DNA of 10,139 nucleotides, from assembly GCA_964385195.1 (NCBI GenBank), contig CAYLOC010000123.1, positions 1-10,139 on the forward strand, read 5' to 3'. The notes under the pieces are model-generated. The model was not told the DNA's origin and did no database searches. It saw only the letters and a program-made list of their open reading frames with translations. The position numbers and the translations under genes are program-made. The stretch's first letter is position 1. The number at the start of each line of letters is the position of its first letter. Origin of the DNA: CAYLOC01 sp964385195 (GTDB taxonomy: Bacteria; Actinomycetota; Actinomycetes; Propionibacteriales; Nocardioidaceae). Positions 6,192 through 10,139 of the stretch are shown one piece after another.

Positions 6192-6650
6192 ATGCTTCGG
6201 GCAGAGCGGATCCGCTGGTGGGGGTACTCGTACCGGATCAGCCTGGATGGACAACCGTTGACGACGTTCAGTCCGAAGTCGTGGAGCGCAGGTGGCCACT
6301 TCAGCCTGGACGGCCGCGACTATGACCTGCGTTCGAACATGTGGGGAAACACGTACGCGCTCGTCGCCGATGATGAGACACCGGTGGCGACCGCGGAGCG
6401 GGTCGGGCGCCGGCGGTGGAGCGTGCACGCGGACGGGACACTCTATGAGTTCCGGCGCGTGTCGTTTTGGACGTGGGACCAGGCGCTGATGGTCGACGGG
6501 CGGGAGGCGGGCGTGATCAAACGCGTCAGCGCATGGAAGGCTGATGCGACGGCGGAGCTCCCGGGGCTGGCGCTGCCCCTGCAGGTATTCGTGCTGGCGG
6601 TGGTCTTGACGATGTGGAGGCGCCAGTCAGCAGCCGCTGCGGCTGGGTGA
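6192..6650 (+). CDS. Conserved actinobacterial protein of unknown function, beta-rich
   Basis: 152 residues. I recognise the pattern as a conserved actinobacterial family but cannot name a function. The body is a string of short predicted strands with recurring aromatic-polar blocks: WWGYSYRISLDGQPL (9–23), GGHFSLDGRDYDLRSNMWG (34–52), AERVGRRRWSVHADGTLYEFRR (68–89), SFWTWDQALMVDGREAG (91–107) and KRVSAWKADATAELPGL (110–126). The units NMW, SFW and SAW recur at regular intervals, suggesting an internally repeated beta structure such as a LURP-one/Tubby-like barrel; that is a guess. A hydrophobic C-terminus LALPLQVFVLAVVLTMW (126–142) could be a buried helix or a membrane tail, as in phospholipid-binding Tubby-like proteins. 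No catalytic motif is evident. An alternative start at 6183 adds three residues. Confidence 0.75.
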   Translation: MLRAERIRWWGYSYRISLDGQPLTTFSPKSWSAGGHFSLDGRDYDLRSNMWGNTYALVADDETPVATAERVGRRRWSVHADGTLYEFRRVSFWTWDQALMVDGREAGVIKRVSAWKADATAELPGLALPLQVFVLAVVLTMWRRQSAAAAAG

Positions 6651-6694
6651 ACCCGCTCCGCATTCCACGAAATTCACTACCCGTCGTCGGCAGT

Positions 6695-6721
6695 GTGTAC
6701 TAGAATCGACACTATGTTCGA
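6695..6721 (+). promoter_or_regulatory. Leaderless promoter and SOS-box-like site of the HNH gene
   Basis: TAGAAT (6701–6706), the strongest -10 in the window, ends 7 nt before ATG 6714. Overlapping it is TCGACACTATGTTCGA (6706–6721), which matches 10 of the 12 fixed positions of the actinobacterial LexA box TCGAAC-N4-GTTCGA; the right half GTTCGA is perfect and the left half has CA in place of AC. The site covers the end of the -10, the predicted transcript start and the start codon, so bound LexA would block initiation. Mycobacterial 13E12-family genes are known to carry LexA boxes at this place. Whether this degenerate copy still binds LexA is unknown. Confidence 0.45.
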
Positions 6722-7994
6722 TACACGGGATTCCGCGCCGTCCCGCCCGGACGTGGCGACCGAGGCGAGGGGCTGGCTGCGCCACCTGGGTAACGCCGTC
6801 CTGGTGGACGACGACGCGGCACGTATCGATGAGATGGAAGCCTTGGAGCGTCTCAAGGCTGCGGCCGCGGCACGGCAAGCACGGCTGACGGAGGCACTCA
6901 GGTGTTCACAGCGAACGCGTCAACGGCGCGCCGGAGTGCGCCGCCATGAGCAGGAGCGCGGGATTGCCTCCCAGGTGGGGTTGGCGCGGCACGACTCACC
7001 GGTCAAGGGCGCCCGGCACCTGGGGCTCGCCACTGCGTTGGTGAACGAGCTTCCCCAGACACTGGCGGCTCTGGAACGGGGTGACATCTCCGAATGGCGG
7101 GCCACGCTGGTCGCTCGTGAGACCGCGTGCCTGTCCAGCGCAGATCGAGCCACGGTCGACGCCGAGATCGGCCCGCGGTTGTCAGGGTACGGCGACCGAC
7201 GTACGGCTGACGAGGCCCGCAAGCAGGCGTACCTGCTTGACCCAGCCGCGACGCTGCGACGGAGTAGCAGGGCAGCAGCGGACCGTCACGTCTCGCTGCG
7301 ACCGGCGCCGGACACGATGACCTACCTCACGGGACTTCTTCCGGTCAAGGACGGGGTTGCCGCGTACACCGCGCTGACCCGTCATGCCGACTCGGCGAAG
7401 GCGTCGGGTGATCCGCGCAGTCGCGGCCAGATCATGGCCGACGAGCTTGCAGCCCGGTTGACCGGCCGGTCAACCGCTGACCCCAGCGACATCGAAGTCG
7501 TCCTCACCGTCGGCATCGACGCGCTCGCCGCGGGCCCCACGGAGGGGTCCCTGATGGCGTTGGAGTCCACCCGTCGTGAGTTTCCTGAACGGCTCCGGAA
7601 GGCGCTGATCGTCCGGGACCAGACCTGCCGCACCCCGTGGTGCGATGCCCCGATCCGCCATGCGGATCACGTCCGATCGGCCGCCGAGGGTGGTCCTACC
7701 TCCATCGAGAACGGACAAGGCTTGTGCGCCGCCTGCAACGATGCCAAGACCGCGCCGGGCTGGAATGCGCAGCCATCCGCTGCAGCGCCGTGGGCAATCG
7801 AGACCACGACACCGACGGGGCACCGCTATTGCAGCCCGCCTCCGTCACTCCCGGGGGCGCGCCCTCCGATACGCCGCCGGGCCGGCCCCGTGGATCCGGG
7901 TTCGGCGAACCAGTCACGGCGGTTCCGGGTGGTGCGCATCCCCTACCGGTGGGTACGAGAGCGAGCCGTGACAGACCTGGTTCTCGCCGGGTGA
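6714..7994 (+). CDS. DUF222 / HNH endonuclease protein of the 13E12 repeat family
   Basis: 426 residues. The N-terminal two thirds (about 35–270) is the alpha-helical DUF222 domain, with helix-rich segments such as DEMEALERLKAAAAARQARL and the motif RHLGLATALVNELPQTLAALERGDISEWRA (101–130). The C-terminal HNH nuclease has zinc cysteine pairs C305/C310 and C338/C341, catalytic DH (D318, H319 in IRHADHV), N333 in IENGQGLC, and N342 where classical HNH has the last histidine; this N is common in the family. TPTGHRYCSPPPSLPG (367–381) is the usual C-terminal motif, followed by a 45-residue basic tail. Compared with family members I know, a segment of roughly 45 residues is missing between LAAG and PTEGSLMALE (near residue 274), where GYGPIPA and a WLRRLYTDP-type motif normally lie; the frame is kept. 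ATG 6714 is set by the -10 spacing. Members are dispersed, sometimes mobile-like, and of unknown biological role. Confidence 0.88.
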   Translation: MFDTRDSAPSRPDVATEARGWLRHLGNAVLVDDDAARIDEMEALERLKAAAAARQARLTEALRCSQRTRQRRAGVRRHEQERGIASQVGLARHDSPVKGARHLGLATALVNELPQTLAALERGDISEWRATLVARETACLSSADRATVDAEIGPRLSGYGDRRTADEARKQAYLLDPAATLRRSSRAAADRHVSLRPAPDTMTYLTGLLPVKDGVAAYTALTRHADSAKASGDPRSRGQIMADELAARLTGRSTADPSDIEVVLTVGIDALAAGPTEGSLMALESTRREFPERLRKALIVRDQTCRTPWCDAPIRHADHVRSAAEGGPTSIENGQGLCAACNDAKTAPGWNAQPSAAAPWAIETTTPTGHRYCSPPPSLPGARPPIRRRAGPVDPGSANQSRRFRVVRIPYRWVRERAVTDLVLAG

Positions 7995-8013
7995 GGCGAG
8001 TGGATGAGCTTCC

Positions 8014-8352
8014 TCACCGGGCAGGGCGCGGGTCGAACGTCACGCGGATGCGGGTGATCCTGCCGTCCTCGACATGGGTCCAGTTCGCGACGACAAACGT
8101 CGCATCGGTCGTATGCAGGTCGAACCAGCTGATGACGTCGGTGTCATCCGCGAGCATCTTCTGCACGTCGATGCCGGTGGTACCTCCCGCCAGTCGCCGC
8201 ATGCCTGCGACGCACTCGTCGATGCCGTGCGCGGCACCGAACGGGCCGGCGAAGTCGACGCCATCGGCGAGCAAGGCACGGTAGGCGTCCATGTCCTTGG
8301 TCCGCCATGCGTCGAAGTAGCGGTGTGCGACATCGCGCGGGCTGGGAGTCAT
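8014..8352 (-). CDS. SnoaL-like / NTF2-fold protein
   Basis: 112 residues with the NTF2-like cone-fold pattern: first helix DVAHRYFDAWRTKDMDAYRALLADGVDFAGPFG (7–39), a second helix near ECVAGMRRLAG (46–56), then beta strands TDVISWFDLHT, ATFVVANWTHVEDGRITRIRVTFDP (84–108). The ending 'hv-dGrI-rirvtfD' is typical of the SnoaL-like domain family, which ranges from small isomerases and hydrolases to non-catalytic binding proteins; no reaction can be assigned. An in-frame ATG at 8376 would add eight residues, but ATG 8352 is preferred because it forms an ATGA overlap with the stop of the upstream AhpD-like gene, implying translational coupling and a shared task. The end faces the HNH gene with only 19 bp between the two stops. 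Confidence 0.85.
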   Translation of the reverse strand: MTPSPRDVAHRYFDAWRTKDMDAYRALLADGVDFAGPFGAAHGIDECVAGMRRLAGGTTGIDVQKMLADDTDVISWFDLHTTDATFVVANWTHVEDGRITRIRVTFDPRPAR

Positions 8353-8849
8353 GGTCGGTAGGAGCCTGGTTGCCAAGCGCGGGTGGCCACGCCGATAGCG
8401 TTCCAGGCGTTGATCGTGACGATCAGCGCAACCAACGCAGCGACTTCGTCAGCGGAGAACCGGGCCGCCACCTCGTCGTACGCCGACTGGGGGACGTGGC
8501 CGTCGGCGCACCGCGTCACCGCCTCCGTGAACGCCAGGGCCGCCCTCTCCCGGTCGGTGAAGAACGGCGTCTCCCGCCAGACAGGAAGCGCGTACAGCCG
8601 CTGCTCGGTCTCACCGGCGGCCCGGGCGTCCTTGGTGTGCATGTCCAGGCAGTAGGCGCATCCGTTGATCTGCGACGCGCGCGCCCGGAGCAAGTCCCGC
8701 AGGCCCGGATCGAGCGCAACCCGGTCCAGCTCGCTGGTCGCGGCGTGGTCGAGGTGGGCCATCGCTTGCGCGAACGTCGTGGCATGGGCATCGACGTCCA
8801 GCCGCACCGGAATCTCCGTGCCGGTCGGAGGGGTGATGGTTTCCGTCAT
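8349..8849 (-). CDS. Carboxymuconolactone decarboxylase / AhpD-like peroxidase-related protein
   Basis: 166-residue all-helical protein. The AhpD core motif NGCAYCLDMHTKDAR spans 62–76: C64 and C67 form the CxxC redox pair and H71 follows as in alkylhydroperoxidase AhpD-core proteins. The flanking helices VALDPGLRDLLRARASQI (44–61) and RERAALAFTEAVTRC (100–114) also fit. The C-terminal half, DEVAALVALIVTINAWNAIGVATR (134–157), is the ending of the AhpD-type CMD subfamily. The likely role is thiol-dependent peroxide or electrophile detoxification in the cytosol; true carboxymuconolactone decarboxylation is not expected because of the CxxC. It is the first gene of a two-gene operon with the SnoaL-like gene (ATGA overlap) and is divergent from the MocR-type regulator 46 bp away, a pairing I recall as frequent and the best clue to its control. 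Confidence 0.92.
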   Translation of the reverse strand: MTETITPPTGTEIPVRLDVDAHATTFAQAMAHLDHAATSELDRVALDPGLRDLLRARASQINGCAYCLDMHTKDARAAGETEQRLYALPVWRETPFFTDRERAALAFTEAVTRCADGHVPQSAYDEVAARFSADEVAALVALIVTINAWNAIGVATRAWQPGSYRP

Positions 8850-8895
8850 GGCTTGAAACTACCAACGGATCGGCCCAGAGGTAAGGTCCAATTCA
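8850..8895. promoter_or_regulatory. Overlapping divergent promoters between the AhpD-like gene and the MocR-type regulator
   Basis: In this 46-bp gap the minus strand carries TAGTTT (8861–8856) ending 6 nt before ATG 8849. The plus strand carries TAAGGT (8882–8887) ending 8 nt before ATG 8896. With 17-bp spacers, the -35 of each promoter falls on the -10 of the other (8879–8884 and 8859–8864), so the two polymerases would exclude each other. GGTCCAATT (8885–8893) resembles the TGGACC/GGTCCA cores I associate with MocR-type operators. One regulator bound here could act on both genes. Confidence 0.5.
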
Positions 8896-10139
8896 ATGAA
8901 GGAAGAATGGGCCATTCCGGGTCTCGACCTGCACCTGGACCTTCCGGCGTCCGGTCGCCGGAAGGGGCTGGTCCGGAAAGGGCTGGAAGAGTCATTGCGC
9001 GAGGCGATCCGCTCCGGGCGGTTGACGGCCGGGACGCGGTTGCCGTCCTCACGTGCCCTGGCCACGGATCTGCGCCTCGCCCGCAACACGGTCGCCGACG
9101 CATACAACCAGCTGGTGGCCGAGGGGTGGCTGACCGCACGCGTGGGCGCCGGTACGCACGTGGCGGCACGACCACTCGCTGGCGCCGAGCCGGGAGCCGA
9201 CGACGCACCGGCCCGCGAAGCGCCGGTCACGTCACCAGCGCCGGCTGCTCCCACCCCTTGTTACGACCTGCGCGCCGGGTTCCCTACCTTGACGGCGTTT
9301 CCCCGGTCGGCCTGGCTGGCCGCCACCCGTCGAGGCCTCAACTCGGCTCCAGCGGATGTCTTCGGATACGGCGACCCGCGCGGCCTGCCGGTGTTACGCC
9401 AAGCACTCGCGGAGTATCTTGCCCGCGCCCGCGGCGTGCACGCCTCCCCCGACCGGGTGGTGGTCTGCTCCGGCTTCGTCCAGGGACTCAGCCTGCTCAC
9501 GGCCGTGCTGCGCGGCCGCGGCGCCCACCGGGTCGGCATGGAGGCGTACGGGCACCAACGACACCGAGACGTCGTCACCGCCGCCGGCCTGCACGTGACA
9601 CCGGTGCCGGTCGACGAGGCGGGAGCGGTTGCCGAGGCACTCGACGGGTCCGCCGCCGCGGTGCTGACCCCCGCCCACCAGTTCCCGCTGGGCATGGCGC
9701 TGGCTCCGCACCGGCGTACCGAGGTCGTGGAGTGGGCCAAGCGCACCGGAGGGCTCGTGATCGAGGACGACTACGACGGGGAGTTCCGCTACGACCGGCA
9801 TCCGGTGGGCGCATTGCAGGCGCTCGCCCCGGACCAGGTGGCCTACGCCGGAACCGCAAGCAAGACCCTGGCGCCCGGCCTGCGACTGGGGTGGCTGGTG
9901 CTGCCGCCCGCGCTGGTGTCCCCCGTGACCGACGCCAAGCGGCTGGCCGACACCCACACCAGCGTCATCGACCAGCTCACGCTTGCCGAGCTGCTCACCG
10001 GTGGCGACTACGACCGGCACGTACGACGGTGCCGGCTGGCCTACCGACGTCGGCGGGACCGCCTCCTCGACGTACTGCACCAGCAAGCACCGGATCTCCC
10101 GGTCGGCGGGATCGCTGCCGGCCTGCACGCGCTGGTCCG
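8896..10139 (+). CDS. MocR-type (GntR / class I aminotransferase) transcriptional regulator, runs off right edge
   Basis: 414 complete codons, no stop in the window. N-terminal winged helix, about residues 24–90: a helix with EESLREAIRSGRLTAGTRLPSSRALA, then recognition helix LARNTVADAYNQLVAEGWL (61–79) and the wing ARVGAGTHVA. A disordered Ala/Pro-rich linker (91–121) leads to a fold-type I aminotransferase domain. That domain shows FGYGDPRGLPVLRQALAEYL (156–175), TPAHQFPLGMALA (258–270), IEDDYDGEFRYD (289–300) with the PLP-nitrogen aspartate, and GTASKTLAPGLRLGW (319–333) with Schiff-base lysine K323. All PLP residues are present, so PLP is probably the effector-binding cofactor. Known relatives include PdxR, GabR and TauR; which ligand this one senses is unknown, so no symbol is given. 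ATG 8896 is the only start that keeps the family N-terminus EWAIPGLDLHLDL. A TTA codon, rare in such genomes, occurs at 9394. Confidence 0.93.
   Translation, partial: MKEEWAIPGLDLHLDLPASGRRKGLVRKGLEESLREAIRSGRLTAGTRLPSSRALATDLRLARNTVADAYNQLVAEGWLTARVGAGTHVAARPLAGAEPGADDAPAREAPVTSPAPAAPTPCYDLRAGFPTLTAFPRSAWLAATRRGLNSAPADVFGYGDPRGLPVLRQALAEYLARARGVHASPDRVVVCSGFVQGLSLLTAVLRGRGAHRVGMEAYGHQRHRDVVTAAGLHVTPVPVDEAGAVAEALDGSAAAVLTPAHQFPLGMALAPHRRTEVVEWAKRTGGLVIEDDYDGEFRYDRHPVGALQALAPDQVAYAGTASKTLAPGLRLGWLVLPPALVSPVTDAKRLADTHTSVIDQLTLAELLTGGDYDRHVRRCRLAYRRRRDRLLDVLHQQAPDLPVGGIAAGLHALV

Noticed and set aside
6695..6726. Outer GTGTA…TACAC inverted repeat around the HNH start
   Set aside because: Its centre does not coincide with that of the SOS-like box and its inner bases do not pair, so the two cannot be one operator; 5-bp arms alone are not significant.
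8905..8917. 13-bp palindrome GAATGG-G-CCATTC near the start of the MocR gene
   Set aside because: Perfect but short, and within codons for the conserved N-terminus (E-W-A-I); most easily explained by coding sequence, though autoregulation cannot be excluded.

Overview
The window is GC-rich DNA from an actinomycete. The evidence is the high-GC codon usage, GTG starts, 4-bp stop/start overlaps, the block dxr–site-2 protease–ispG in the order known from Mycobacterium tuberculosis (Rv2870c–Rv2869c–Rv2868c), and a DUF222/HNH gene of the 13E12 type. I lean weakly towards Pseudonocardiales, from general resemblance of the proteins; the sequence alone does not settle the genus.

Layout. (1) 1–3031, minus strand: a conserved core block read dxr → site-2 protease → ispG. 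dxr and ispG encode the second and a late step of the MEP isoprenoid pathway. The membrane protease between them belongs to the family that releases sigma factors by cutting anti-sigma factors. dxr and the protease gene overlap by 4 bp. ispG has a 100-bp leader and runs off the left edge. (2) 3111–4346, plus strand: a class III PLP aminotransferase, divergent from dxr. (3) 4445–5488, minus strand: a ketopantoate reductase family protein with an in-frame 15-bp minisatellite in a loop. It converges on the aminotransferase across a 98-bp gap filled with mutually exclusive inverted repeats. (4) 5586–7994, plus strand: three accessory genes, namely a DinB/DUF664-type protein, a small conserved protein of unknown function, and a DUF222/HNH nuclease whose start codon lies inside an SOS-box-like palindrome. 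(5) 8014–10139: a two-gene minus-strand operon (AhpD-like carboxymuconolactone decarboxylase family, then a SnoaL/NTF2-like protein) divergent from a MocR-type GntR/aminotransferase regulator that runs off the right edge. The two promoters appear to overlap, so this looks like a regulator–target module.

A recurring signal is that almost every gene not translationally coupled to an upstream one has an A2/T6-type -10 hexamer ending 6–8 nt before its start codon. This implies leaderless transcription for most of the window; ispG is the exception. No tRNA, rRNA, CRISPR array, insertion sequence or complete mobile element was seen, and no gene-free stretch exceeds 300 bp. The most unusual items are the competing-hairpin element at 4367–4426, the panE minisatellite at 4646–4720, and the SOS-like site on the HNH gene. 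I did not find a clear-cut new multi-gene system.
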